Part shown: in pieces, positions 42,846 through 51,315 of the stretch | Numbering within the stretch: position 1 is the first letter of the stretch | How the letters are laid out: the number at the start of each line of letters is the position of its first letter | DNA from: Levilactobacillus andaensis | GTDB lineage: Bacteria > Bacillota > Bacilli > Lactobacillales > Lactobacillaceae | Length of the DNA: 64,000 nucleotides | Direction: 5' to 3' | Assembly: GCF_016861695.1 (NCBI RefSeq) | Contig: NZ_BOLP01000006.1 | Location: 62,001-126,000 of the forward strand | The notes under the pieces: generated by a model | Seen by the model: the letters and a program-made list of their open reading frames with translations, nothing else | Told to the model about the DNA's origin: nothing | The model's database searches: none | Program-made: the position numbers and the translations under genes

Positions 42846-44306
42846 TTAGGAAATCAGTACTTTCTTCGGCTCCAGTCGTAGAATCCCGCCGGAAGCAATC
42901 ATGATCGACAGGAACGTGATGGCTAAGCCGAAGCCACCGAGTTCCGCCAAATTAACAGCGCTGACGGAAACGTCTAGTTCGGTCTTGGCCGCCTTAGTGT
43001 TGGTACTCTGGCCCATGTTACCAGGACCGCCATTGCCACCCTTCATGCCACTGCCACCAGGCGTCCCGCTACCACCGGGTTGACCGGTCGTACTAGTCGT
43101 CTGTGTCGTGGTTGCGCTCTGAGAGACCAGCTGCGATCCGAGTTGATTACCGACAAATTTACCGCCAGCACCCGCAATCGCGACGGCCACCACAATGACC
43201 ATCAACATTTCCGTAAAGAACTGGGCGACGATCTTCCACCGTGCTTCTCCTAGGGAAAGGAGCACGCCGATTTCAAACCGCCGTTCGCGAATCATCAAGA
43301 TGACGATCAGCGCCAGGATAATCGTCCCGGCAATCGCGACCAGCCAAACAATCTTGTTGGCAAAGCTCTTCACGTTGCTCATGGACGCCTTGACCGTTTG
43401 GTAACTGGAATCGTCCGTGCTCAGCGCGTACTTGCTGGTGTTGATCAATTTCTTACCAGCCGTCTTCACGCTGCTGACCTTGGCCGGATTGCTGACGTTA
43501 AACGTCACAGAATCCGCCGTGCCCGCATACTTGCTACCCTTAAAAGTGTTGGCCAGTGTATATGAGGTATACATGGTGTTGGCTGGGTCGGTACTCATGG
43601 GACCAGCCGAGCTAGAACTCGTTGAGCTGGCCTTGTAGATACCGACGATCTTTAATTTGACCTTATCCTTGCTACCGGTAGCTTCCTTGACCGTAATGGT
43701 ATCGCCGACCGTCAAGTTGTTTTGGCTCGCCAGGTCCTTTTCAATCACCACGTGGTTCGTGTTCTTGTCGGCCGTGGTGATGCCGCGACCCTTGGTAATC
43801 TTGCTCTGCTTGCTACTGAAATCGGTGGCGAGACTGGTGCTCGTGACCCCATCGATCTGGGTATCACCCGTGCTCGTCGATGATTTCATCCCACCGGGGC
43901 CGCCGCTATTACCACCGCTCAGGCCCGAACTGGTCGAGACCGTATCGTAGGACTTGGCGTTGACCGATGTTGAACTGGTCACATTGTAGCTGCTGATATT
44001 GCTCAATTTAGCAATCTTCGTCGCATCACTCAACTTGACCGGCGTCAGCGTCATCTTCGGCCGACTGGACTTGCTGCTGGAACTACTGCTACTTTGCATC
44101 TTCTTAAATGCTGCCTGCCGGTTCGCCGACAACGTCACCGTTGCCCCGACGTCCGCTTTCGCTTGGTCGGTCGCCTTGACCGCGGCACTTCTAATCAATA
44201 AACCAGCCAAAACAAACATGAGGATGGCGGATGAGACCAGGATCAGCAGAACTGACCGGCCCTTCTTCGCCCACACGTTTAACCAGGCCCGTTTGAAAAA
44301 ATTCAT
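42846..44306 (-). CDS. ABC transporter permease, MacB/FtsX fold, with glycine-rich extracellular loops
   Basis: The protein (about 486 residues) has one N-terminal membrane segment (LLILVSSAILMFVLAGLLI), a large extracellular domain and three C-terminal segments around LVAIAGTIILALIVILMIRERRFEIGVLLSLG, the FtsX-domain hallmark. The outer part has serine-rich (SSSSSSKSSR) and Gly/Pro/Met-rich low-complexity stretches (GGNSGGPGGMK; PGGSGTPGGSGMKGGNGGPG). The ATG at 44306 follows GGAGG. It is the first gene of a two-gene operon with the ATPase. The substrate is unknown. Confidence 0.9.
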   Translation of the reverse strand: MNFFKRAWLNVWAKKGRSVLLILVSSAILMFVLAGLLIRSAAVKATDQAKADVGATVTLSANRQAAFKKMQSSSSSSSKSSRPKMTLTPVKLSDATKIAKLSNISSYNVTSSTSVNAKSYDTVSTSSGLSGGNSGGPGGMKSSTSTGDTQIDGVTSTSLATDFSSKQSKITKGRGITTADKNTNHVVIEKDLASQNNLTVGDTITVKEATGSKDKVKLKIVGIYKASSTSSSSAGPMSTDPANTMYTSYTLANTFKGSKYAGTADSVTFNVSNPAKVSSVKTAGKKLINTSKYALSTDDSSYQTVKASMSNVKSFANKIVWLVAIAGTIILALIVILMIRERRFEIGVLLSLGEARWKIVAQFFTEMLMVIVVAVAIAGAGGKFVGNQLGSQLVSQSATTTQTTSTTGQPGGSGTPGGSGMKGGNGGPGNMGQSTNTKAAKTELDVSVSAVNLAELGGFGLAITFLSIMIASGGILRLEPKKVLIS

Positions 44307-44413
44307 TCGAGTCGCCTCCATTTCATAACATGGGACGATTATGGCAAACGGGACTTGTCGGAAACTTAAAGTTGGTGGCTTAGCCGACTTAACTGGTCCA
44401 AAACGAGCCGACT

Positions 44414-44449
44414 AAAAAACGGCGGTAACCGTTATGGCACCGCCGTTTC
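44414..44449. terminator. Bidirectional terminator between the AI-2E and ABC genes
   Basis: AAACGGCGGT/ACCGCCGTTT arms lie just before the end of the minus-strand AI-2E gene. Confidence 0.8.
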
Positions 44450-44487
44450 TGTGTGAATTTAAATTGTATCATGGTGTTAATAAACGC

Positions 44488-45657
44488 TTAAGGTTCAAGC
44501 TCGTCCGGCGGCAAAACGTCCGGGTAGAGCGCCGAGTATTCCTGGTACCATTGAAAACCGGTGGTGGCCAGAACCTTGAGGACAGCGAACCCTGGCACGC
44601 CGAAGATGACGCCGACCAGGCCAAACATTTTGCCCCCAGCCAGCAGCACGAAGACGATGGTGATGGGATGCATGGCGAGGCTGTTACCCATGATCAGTGG
44701 CGACAGGACTTGCGTTTCCAAGACCCATTCGATCAGGTAGACAATGACCACGCCCAGCAACATGGAGGGACTGGTGACGACCCCGATAATCAGTGCGGGG
44801 ACCAGCGCGATGGCCGAGCCGAAGTATGGAATCAAGTTTAGTGGGCCGGCCAGCAGTCCAATCAAAATGGCGTAACGCAACCCGATGATCGAATAACCGG
44901 TGGTGAAGATGATCAGGACGCACAGCGCCACGGTCAGCTGACCACGCACGTAGGAACTGACCTTCACGTTCATCTGGTCAAGCATGATGACAAAACGGTC
45001 GCGATAAGCCGTGGGAACGACCTGACTGACGTAATGGGGAAACCGTGAACCGTCCTTTAACATGAAGAACAGGACCAGGGGCGCGGTGATCAGCGTGATG
45101 ATCCAGTCACTCACGGTCGTGACGACGTTGCCCAATGAGCTCAGTGTTCCCGTCAGGAGGTTCAGCCCCCGCTTGGAGAAGTAAGTCGTGACGCGCTGGT
45201 TGATGTCGTCTAAGTTGTCACTCGACAGCCAGTGGTGCTGCTGATTCAGGCGATTCAAATTCCGCAGCATGTCGTTAGAAAATTGCGGGAGCGCTGAAAT
45301 GGCCCCGGTCGTTTGCCGCGCTAAAAATGGAATCAGATTGAGAAAAATTAACACGATAACCGTGACTGTAACGATCATGGCAATGGCAATCGCTAACCCA
45401 GTCCGAATATGTAGTCGCCGTTCCATTAAGTGGACGAATGGATCCAGGACGTAGAACAGAATCCCCGCGACCACGACGGCTGGCATGGCGATACCGATGA
45501 ACTTCCAGATGGGCGTCAACAACCAGGCGTTTTGCATGAGTTCGTTGAGCACCAATAATAGCAGAAAAATATTTAATAATAGAATCGTAATGTGATTATT
45601 TAAAAATCGTTGGTAGAACCAGGAAAAACCCGAATCCGGTTGGCGCAAATTTTTCAC
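44488..45657 (-). CDS. AI-2E family (PerM/TqsA-like) membrane protein
   Basis: The 389-residue protein has about eight transmembrane segments and the family motifs FFMLKDGSRFPHYV, GPLNLIPYFGSAIALVPALIIG and GNSLAMHPITIVFVLLAGGKMFGLVGVIFGVP. Family members include autoinducer-2 exporters and Na+(Li+)/H+ antiporters, so the substrate is open. The start is GTG at 45657 with AAGGAGG 7 bases upstream. The longer in-frame start at 45777 has no such support. Confidence 0.88.
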   Translation of the reverse strand: MKNLRQPDSGFSWFYQRFLNNHITILLLNIFLLLLVLNELMQNAWLLTPIWKFIGIAMPAVVVAGILFYVLDPFVHLMERRLHIRTGLAIAIAMIVTVTVIVLIFLNLIPFLARQTTGAISALPQFSNDMLRNLNRLNQQHHWLSSDNLDDINQRVTTYFSKRGLNLLTGTLSSLGNVVTTVSDWIITLITAPLVLFFMLKDGSRFPHYVSQVVPTAYRDRFVIMLDQMNVKVSSYVRGQLTVALCVLIIFTTGYSIIGLRYAILIGLLAGPLNLIPYFGSAIALVPALIIGVVTSPSMLLGVVIVYLIEWVLETQVLSPLIMGNSLAMHPITIVFVLLAGGKMFGLVGVIFGVPGFAVLKVLATTGFQWYQEYSALYPDVLPPDELEP

Positions 45658-45916
45658 AACGATCCCTCCTTGTTTGTAATGGTCGATCACGCAGGCTAAT
45701 TTCTTTTGAATCAGGAGCCAATAACCCGGTATAGCAACAATTTGGCTATTTTTCACTGCCGCTTCTAATCTGAGCATAGCTTTAGTGTAAGTCTGCTAAG
45801 CACCTGTGACTAGCTTTTTTTGAAAATCACGGTGACTTTTCATGCGCAGGGACTAAGTGACTTACTAACTTGATGATTGACTGGTTCCACGTGCATTCGA
45901 AGTCAGCGGTGGACAC

Positions 45917-45949
45917 AAAAACGGTCGATACACTTTCTGTCGACCGTTT
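45917..45949 (-). terminator. Terminator after the SufT-like gene
   Basis: AAACGGTCGA/TCGACCGTTT forms a stem of 10 bp with A and T tracts on the two sides. Confidence 0.75.
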
Positions 45950-46042
45950 CATTCTTTATCTGATGATTAGTTACAGTCAGTCGACCATCCACAGCGTTCC
46001 ACAGTGCTCCCACCTTAGGGGCTAACTAATCTGTCACTATTT

Positions 46043-46363
46043 CTAACCATGAACGCCAAGTGCAACCTTAGCATAACGACTCATCATATCGATATTCCAA
46101 GCAGGTTCCCAAACGAGATTCAAATCACAGGTTTCGACAACGGGAACGGACATGACGGCTTGACTGATCTGACTGGCCAGCACGTTGCCAATGGGACAGC
46201 CCATCGTGGTCAACGTCATGGTCACATCGCAGTGCTTATCCGTGACGGTCACATCATAGATTAAGCCAAGATCGACCAGGTCAACGTCAAGTTCTGGGTC
46301 GATTACTTTTTCCAAAGCTGCCACCACTTGCAGCTCTTCGGCTGATAAATCCTTTTTATCCAT
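46043..46363 (-). CDS. MIP18/SufT-like metal-sulfur cluster assembly factor (DUF59)
   Basis: The 106-residue protein has VIDPELDVDLVDLGLIYDV and the conserved cysteine in MTLTTMGCPIGNVLA, followed by WEPAWNIDMMS. This is the DUF59/MIP18 family that helps mature Fe-S proteins. The ATG at 46363 follows GGGGGATG. It sits upstream-adjacent to an Fe-S-dependent L-serine dehydratase gene, which may be a client. Confidence 0.88.
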   Translation of the reverse strand: MDKKDLSAEELQVVAALEKVIDPELDVDLVDLGLIYDVTVTDKHCDVTMTLTTMGCPIGNVLASQISQAVMSVPVVETCDLNLVWEPAWNIDMMSRYAKVALGVHG

Positions 46364-46643
46364 CGTTGTCATCCCCCAAGCGTTTAAAAACATTAGTAAA
46401 TTTTCAAAATATGTTTAACGCCGAAATGTTTACTTACAAAATTCATCATAAAAGTTCCCCTTTATGTAAAAAGCAACCATACCGGCTGGCCTTATTTCTA
46501 GCTGAAGCGTCCTGCTTTGTACGGAACTTGGCGTTCAATCCGTGAACGTCCCAATGACAAGCTGCACTATCGAGACCAGCCATCTTAATCAATTCTATCT
46601 AAAAGATAGGTACAGCGAAACACCATGACCGTTTTCGTTTCAA
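46364..46643. other. Intergenic region between sdaAA and the SufT-like gene
   Basis: About 280 bases. A small hairpin CTATCT-aa-AGATAG lies near 46598; no strong terminator or gene is seen. Confidence 0.3.
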
Positions 46644-47534
46644 TTAGTCTCTATCTCTTGATTTACCAAAAATTTTTTCCTTCATCCGGATGCCAGTTGG
46701 TGTTGCGGCCAAGCCACCTAAACCGGTCTCACGTAAGGCCTTAGGCAGGCCCTTACCCACTTTATGCATGGCGGCGATGACTTCATCTGCCGGAATCTTG
46801 TTGGTTAGACCCGCCAAGGCCATATCGGCGGCAATCATGGCGTTCCCTACACCGATTGCGTTCCGTTTAACACAAGGTAACTCAACCAAACCAGCAACGG
46901 GGTCACAAACCAATCCCATCAAGTTACTAATTGCCATGGCCAAAGCCTCGGAACATTGATCAGGGGTCCCACCAGCCACCTCTACCGCGGCGGCAGCGCC
47001 CATGGCTGAGGCACTCCCAACCTCGGCTTGACAACCACCCGTGGCTCCAGCAATTTCAGCGTTATTAGCAATTATCATCCCGAATGCCCCCGCCGTGAAC
47101 AGACAGTTAACCATTTGTTCGCGGGTCAGGTTCAACCGGTCACGCAATGTGAAAATCACACCTGGTAAAGTACCGGCGGATCCAGCAGTTGGTGTGGCAC
47201 ATACCACTCCCATTGAAGAGTTAACTTCATTAGTTGAAATGGCATTCTGAACGGCTTGCATCATGATATCTCCGGAAAGCGTCTTGCCAGTTGCTCGGTA
47301 TTTTTTGATTTTGACCGCTTCCCCACCGGTTAAGCCGGTTGGAGAAAAGACCCCGTCTCCCTCAGCGCCTTTCTTAACCGCAATTTCCATGACATCTAGG
47401 TTCCGGCTCATCGTTTTGACAATCTCCTCACGACTGGTCTTGGAGATTTTGATTTCCTGTTCAATCATTAATTCATAGATTGGTTTCTTAGCAGTTTTCG
47501 CTGCATCGACCAATTCCGCTACACTCATATACAC
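46644..47534 (-). CDS. sdaAA: L-serine dehydratase, iron-sulfur-dependent, alpha subunit
   Basis: The 296-residue protein carries the SdaA alpha domain: GDGVFSPTGLTGGEAVKIKKY, GVVCATPTAGSAGTLPGV, GGCQAEVGSASAMGAAAAVE and CDPVAGLVELPCVKRNA, with the cysteines that hold the 4Fe-4S cluster. With the beta subunit it deaminates L-serine to pyruvate and ammonia. The start is GTG at 47534 (AGGGGG 8 bases upstream) or ATG 47528. It follows sdaAB by 12 bases. Confidence 0.94.
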   Translation of the reverse strand: MYMSVAELVDAAKTAKKPIYELMIEQEIKISKTSREEIVKTMSRNLDVMEIAVKKGAEGDGVFSPTGLTGGEAVKIKKYRATGKTLSGDIMMQAVQNAISTNEVNSSMGVVCATPTAGSAGTLPGVIFTLRDRLNLTREQMVNCLFTAGAFGMIIANNAEIAGATGGCQAEVGSASAMGAAAAVEVAGGTPDQCSEALAMAISNLMGLVCDPVAGLVELPCVKRNAIGVGNAMIAADMALAGLTNKIPADEVIAAMHKVGKGLPKALRETGLGGLAATPTGIRMKEKIFGKSRDRD

Positions 47535-47546
47535 GATTGCTGCCCC

Positions 47547-48200
47547 CTATAAGTAAACTATTTTGTCATTATTTCTGACTAGTTCGTCAATCTCATGAGC
47601 CTTTAAACGACTGTCCAGGTCATATTCATAAAGATTCCCTTTACTAGATTGATATTTTTGTTGAGCATTTATTTTCGTCAAGTTAGCCAGCTGAGCGGTT
47701 ACGTTCTGCTGTTCGTCTTCCTCACCCTGAACTAGGAGAATAGGCAGGGGACCTTTGGGTTTGATGTCAAACCCATCCATTTTAATTTCACGGATTTCGA
47801 TAGTCCCCCCACCGACGGAACAACCAGCAACCGTAATCTGCTTAGAGTCGTTCTTCAAATCAACGATGGCCGTATTTGGGTGATTGATGGGACTATTTTC
47901 AGGCTCTTCGATAAAGGTAATGTTGATACCTTGTTCTTGTGCCAAGCCAATTGCATAAGGTAACCGACTGTCGTCAGGGGCGAATCCTAATATTCCACTA
48001 ATGATAGCGTAGTCAGTTCCGTGGCCCTTATGTGTTTGGGCAAATGATTCATAGTAGTGAATAACAATGTCGGTTGGCTTATCCTTAAAAATACTGTTTG
48101 CGGCCCGACCAATGGCGCAGGCACCAGCAGTATGTGAACTAGACGGCCCAATCATGATGGGGCCGATAATATCAAAAACACTCTTGTAGTTGACGGTCAT
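47547..48200 (-). CDS. sdaAB: L-serine dehydratase, iron-sulfur-dependent, beta subunit
   Basis: The 217-residue protein begins with the beta-domain motif YKSVFDIIGPIMIGPSSSHTAG and has HKGHGTDYAIISGILGF and the ACT-like regulatory C-terminus (PLPILLVQGEEDEQQNVTAQLANLTKIN). The ATG at 48200 follows GGGAGGACTTTAAA. It is translated first, before sdaAA. A decayed membrane-protein gene ends 42 bases upstream on the same strand and was probably once the first gene of the operon. Confidence 0.93.
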   Translation of the reverse strand: MTVNYKSVFDIIGPIMIGPSSSHTAGACAIGRAANSIFKDKPTDIVIHYYESFAQTHKGHGTDYAIISGILGFAPDDSRLPYAIGLAQEQGINITFIEEPENSPINHPNTAIVDLKNDSKQITVAGCSVGGGTIEIREIKMDGFDIKPKGPLPILLVQGEEDEQQNVTAQLANLTKINAQQKYQSSKGNLYEYDLDSRLKAHEIDELVRNNDKIVYL

Positions 48201-48242
48201 TTTAAAGTCCTCCCATTCCAAATGTTAATCCATAATCGCTAA

Positions 48243-48590
48243 TTAGGTTTCGGCAATCTTGGCTCCTTCGAGCACATCGCCCTCACCAATTTCGGAGACG
48301 GTGTGACTCTTGAAATTTCTGAGGACCCACAAACCAATATAAGCCCAATCGTACTGCTAAACTCAGCACGATGGCAATTAAAATTTGACAACTAAGTTCA
48401 TCTCAAAGGCAACAATCAAACCAGTCCGCGATGTTGTCATCCCAACTAGCGGAATTATCGCTCTGAGAATGGCACTCATAGCACATGGGCTATGAGTGTT
48501 GCAGTCACTATCGTATCACCAATTATAAATAAAATCATGAAGACAGTCGGTGAAATTAAGTTAGCAATCCAATCTACCAATCAAACTCAC
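48243..48590 (-). pseudogene. Decayed integral membrane protein gene upstream of sdaAB
   Basis: Reading the minus strand in shifting frames gives protein-like pieces: DWIANLISPTVFMILFIIGD, then (after a frame break) AILRAIIPLVGMTTSRTG with LIVAFEMNLVVKF and a stop. In another frame AYIGLWVLRNFKSHTVSEIG follows, continuing GEGDVLEGAKIAET with a stop at 48243-48245. The pieces look like the last third of a multi-helix transporter. The position before serine dehydratase suggests an amino-acid (serine) permease, but I could not assign the family. It is broken by at least two frameshifts and a stop, and its 5' part is missing. Confidence 0.6.
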
Positions 48591-48699
48591 TAAAACCATG
48601 TGCCACTAGGATTAACACTGCCTTTGGAGGAACATAAAATTCTGTTTCGCATCGGTATGTGTTGACCACAATCACCGGCAGCGGTACAGCAGTTTGGCC

Positions 48700-48815
48700 C
48701 CAACATTTCTCCAAACAAAACATCCCCAGACCTTTTGCGTCTCTAAACTTACATTGCCTAAATGTGCGCCAAAAGGCGGTTATCCGCTTAACCCGGATAA
48801 CCGCCTTTTGATCCT
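48700..48815 (-). repeat. D-type intergenic hairpin repeat, copy 2 / terminator
   Basis: On the minus strand AAAAGGCGGTTATCC and GGATAACCGCCTTTT (48773-48811) form a strong stem. GGCGCACATTT, GCAATGTAAG and GCAAAAGGTCTGGGG follow, matching the 3' half of copy 1 at 35581-35640. It ends the secreted-protein/muramidase operon. Confidence 0.6.
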
Positions 48816-48826
48816 TTTCTTCACTC

Positions 48827-49468
48827 CTACTCAGCGTCCTGCGCCACCTTAACCGTCGTATCGGCCGTGGTACCGCTGACCTTGTAGACCTGCTTTCCAT
48901 TCTGCCAAGTGACCGAATTAGCTTCGTCATCGTCGGTTTGACTGTACACGGTGATGGCTCCGGTATCGGCACGCTTAGGCAGACTTGCCTCGGTAATCTG
49001 CTGGTTGACCTGTTTAGCAAACTGCTTCGGCGTTCCAGCCGCATCAGCATTGCTGGTAACGGCCGTGACTGACCAGTCCCCTTTATTCCAATGAACGTAG
49101 GTATGCCCCATGGTTCCCTGGACGACCGCTGTCGTATTTTTATTCAATTTGACCGTTGCTCCTTCCGTATTGTTACCGACATAATCCACTTGTTTTTCCG
49201 CTGTCGAATCAGTGCCATATGTCTTCTTCTGGAAGGTCGCCGACTGGTCGCTATTACCGTCATACTTGACCGTGTAATTCTGTTTAGTGCCACTGGTACT
49301 TGTGGCCGTTAGCTTGGCGCCATCCGTACTAGCCGATTTAGGGGCCACTGTCTGGCCGACCGAGCTCACATCATTAGCCGCATGCATCTGAACCACGGTA
49401 CCCGAACCTAACGTGAGCACGGCTAAAGCGGCCGTGACCGCCGTCACAATTTTCGTCTTTCGTTGCAT
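48827..49468 (-). CDS. Secreted hypothetical protein
   Basis: The 213-residue protein has a signal peptide (IVTAVTAALAVLTLGSGTVVQMHA) and a mature part rich in Thr, Ser and Asp with no cysteines. Segments such as QNYTVKYDGNSDQSATFQKK and TYVHWNKGDWSVTAVTSNAD suggest a beta-rich exported domain. The ATG at 49468 follows AGAGG. It is 23 bases downstream of the muramidase gene, so the two are probably co-transcribed. The function is unknown. Confidence 0.75.
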   Translation of the reverse strand: MQRKTKIVTAVTAALAVLTLGSGTVVQMHAANDVSSVGQTVAPKSASTDGAKLTATSTSGTKQNYTVKYDGNSDQSATFQKKTYGTDSTAEKQVDYVGNNTEGATVKLNKNTTAVVQGTMGHTYVHWNKGDWSVTAVTSNADAAGTPKQFAKQVNQQITEASLPKRADTGAITVYSQTDDDEANSVTWQNGKQVYKVSGTTADTTVKVAQDAE

Positions 49469-49491
49469 ATTTATCCAACCTCTTTTCACAA

Positions 49492-50844
49492 TTATTCAGT
49501 GACGTATGCCATCTGAGCGGTGACATATTTACCATTGCTTAACACGAAGTACCGTGACCCGGTCGACCGTTTCTTAATGCCAGTCACCGTAAGTGTCGTC
49601 CCCTTGGCTACCTTAGTTGTCCGGTTAGCCTTCTTAAAGGAACTGCTGGTGTATTCGTAGACCGGCTTTTTGGTCGTAATGACCCGGTTGGTCCCTAGTG
49701 ATTCGTAGTAGGCATGGTCGGAATATTTCGTATTGGCTGACAGGTAGCCCAATTTCGTCTTGATTCGGTAAGACTTACCGCTGGGAGCCTTAACGACCTT
49801 TCCGGCGACCGTGTCACCAGCGACATAGTAGCTCCCCGTCTTCTTGCTCAGGCTCGAATTCGAGTAGACGTACAACTTCTTTTTCAGGTTAAAGGAACCG
49901 TGTTGACCGACCCAGTAGCCGGTCGCATCCTCAGACAAGACCCACTTGTTCAGGCCATCCAGATAGAGCGCTTGTTGCGACTTCGATTGCGTCACCGCCT
50001 TGACCTGCGTCACCTTGTAAAATTTCTGCCGGTCAGCCGCTGCAATGGTATTGCCGTCCGCATCCTTCGCCGCACCCTTATGTAGATAGACGTGCTGACC
50101 CTTTTTATAACTACTATAAGCATAGGTGGTCGTGGTGTGGGTTAACGCCGTCGTCACGCCATCCGTCCACCATGAAACGGGGTGAACCGACGTGACGGCC
50201 TTACTGTTGTCGGTGTATTCACCCAACGCCGCTAAGTAATTGTGATCCGTATACTGCCACAACGCATGGGCAATCGTTGGCGTATAGGAATAGTTGGCGA
50301 TCCACTGCGCATCGAAGTTCTGACGCGCCGTATTGGCATAATTAGTCGCAAACGACTGGTAAGAGTAGAAGACTAATTTCTTGTTGGTCAAGGCACTCAT
50401 TTCATCGTACCAGGCCTTAACGGCGGCGTTGGTCGTCCCCGATGTCACGTCATTTTCCTCAAAATCTAGCACGTAAAATTGTGCGCTCTTGTTCGACCGA
50501 TTGTAAAAGTCCTTAGCCTCTTGCTTGGCACTGGCCGCGCTGGTGAACCGGGCGTAGTCGTATTCGCCAAATGGAATCCCATACTTCACGTAAAGCGCGG
50601 TGTTGTTGGCCGCATACAGGTCTTGATAGGACGATCCGTACTGCCGCCGGTTGATCACAAAGGACACTTGGCTCTTCAGATTAGACACCTGACTAGCCGT
50701 TAACTTTCCCTGCCACTCAGAAATATCCGGAATGGCTAAGGTGCTTGCGTTGGCAGTGGTTTGACCGCCCCACGCGATACCGACAAGGGCACTAGCGGCG
50801 ACGGCTGCTTGCGCCAACCGCTTGGCCCATAGATGTGTTGACAT
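49492..50844 (-). CDS. Secreted GH25 muramidase (lysozyme) with C-terminal wall-binding repeats
   Basis: The 450-residue protein has a signal peptide (AQAAVAASALVGIAWG) and a GH25 domain with the catalytic-face motifs IPDISEWQG, FGEYDYARF, FYVLDFEEND and ALWQYTDHN. About 230 residues of SLAP/SH3-like repeats follow (KGQHVYLHKGAAKDADG, KLYVYSNSSLSKKTG, KPVYEYTSSSFKKANRTTKVAKG). It cleaves the glycan chain of peptidoglycan during wall turnover or cell separation. The ATG at 50844 follows AGGGAAG; the longer frame upstream lacks a signal-peptide-like start. Confidence 0.92.
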   Translation of the reverse strand: MSTHLWAKRLAQAAVAASALVGIAWGGQTTANASTLAIPDISEWQGKLTASQVSNLKSQVSFVINRRQYGSSYQDLYAANNTALYVKYGIPFGEYDYARFTSAASAKQEAKDFYNRSNKSAQFYVLDFEENDVTSGTTNAAVKAWYDEMSALTNKKLVFYSYQSFATNYANTARQNFDAQWIANYSYTPTIAHALWQYTDHNYLAALGEYTDNSKAVTSVHPVSWWTDGVTTALTHTTTTYAYSSYKKGQHVYLHKGAAKDADGNTIAAADRQKFYKVTQVKAVTQSKSQQALYLDGLNKWVLSEDATGYWVGQHGSFNLKKKLYVYSNSSLSKKTGSYYVAGDTVAGKVVKAPSGKSYRIKTKLGYLSANTKYSDHAYYESLGTNRVITTKKPVYEYTSSSFKKANRTTKVAKGTTLTVTGIKKRSTGSRYFVLSNGKYVTAQMAYVTE

Positions 50845-51224
50845 GCTTGACACTTCCCTATTTAGATTTGGTGAGTTCGTTTGCATTCTGTAAGTCGTCT
50901 TGGAATCTTTCACCACCTCATCTCTCAACCACGTTCTACTTTAAGCCACTAAAATGTAGATTACGTGTCAACGGGATTGCAGTTCAGTTACTGGCTTTTA
51001 CAATTATATTTATTACAGAAACGCCGTTAAACCAACGATAGTCGTGACAATCCGTTTGGAAAATGGTTGGCAGTTTGAACCGACTAAGCTATAGTTTGCC
51101 AGCCATTGCCGCTGTTTTAAATTGGGAAAGGCCTGGCTATAATAATTTTTGTCCAGAATGTTCAGTTCTCATAATCATTCAAATAGTTAAGTGACCAATC
51201 CATGAGCATTAGTTGCCATTTATA
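50845..51224. other. Divergent region between muramidase and purH
   Basis: No gene is supported. A short frame at 50835-51041 has no ribosome binding site. Confidence 0.3.
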
Positions 51225-51276
51225 CGAATATTTATATTTTGTTCCCGTTGATTGTTCGGACTAGAACACGTATGAT
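51221..51276 (+). promoter_or_regulatory. purH promoter with PurBox pair
   Basis: TTGATT (51248-51253), 17 bases, TATGAT (51271-51276) form the promoter. The spacer contains AGTCCGAACAAT on the minus strand (51251-51262), a near-consensus PurBox. A weaker box with CGAA (51221-51234) lies with its centre 30 bases upstream in inverted orientation, the known PurR spacing. Confidence 0.7.
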
Positions 51277-51315
51277 AGACATATCTTAGAACGACTTAAC
51301 TTAGGAGGTTCTCTC

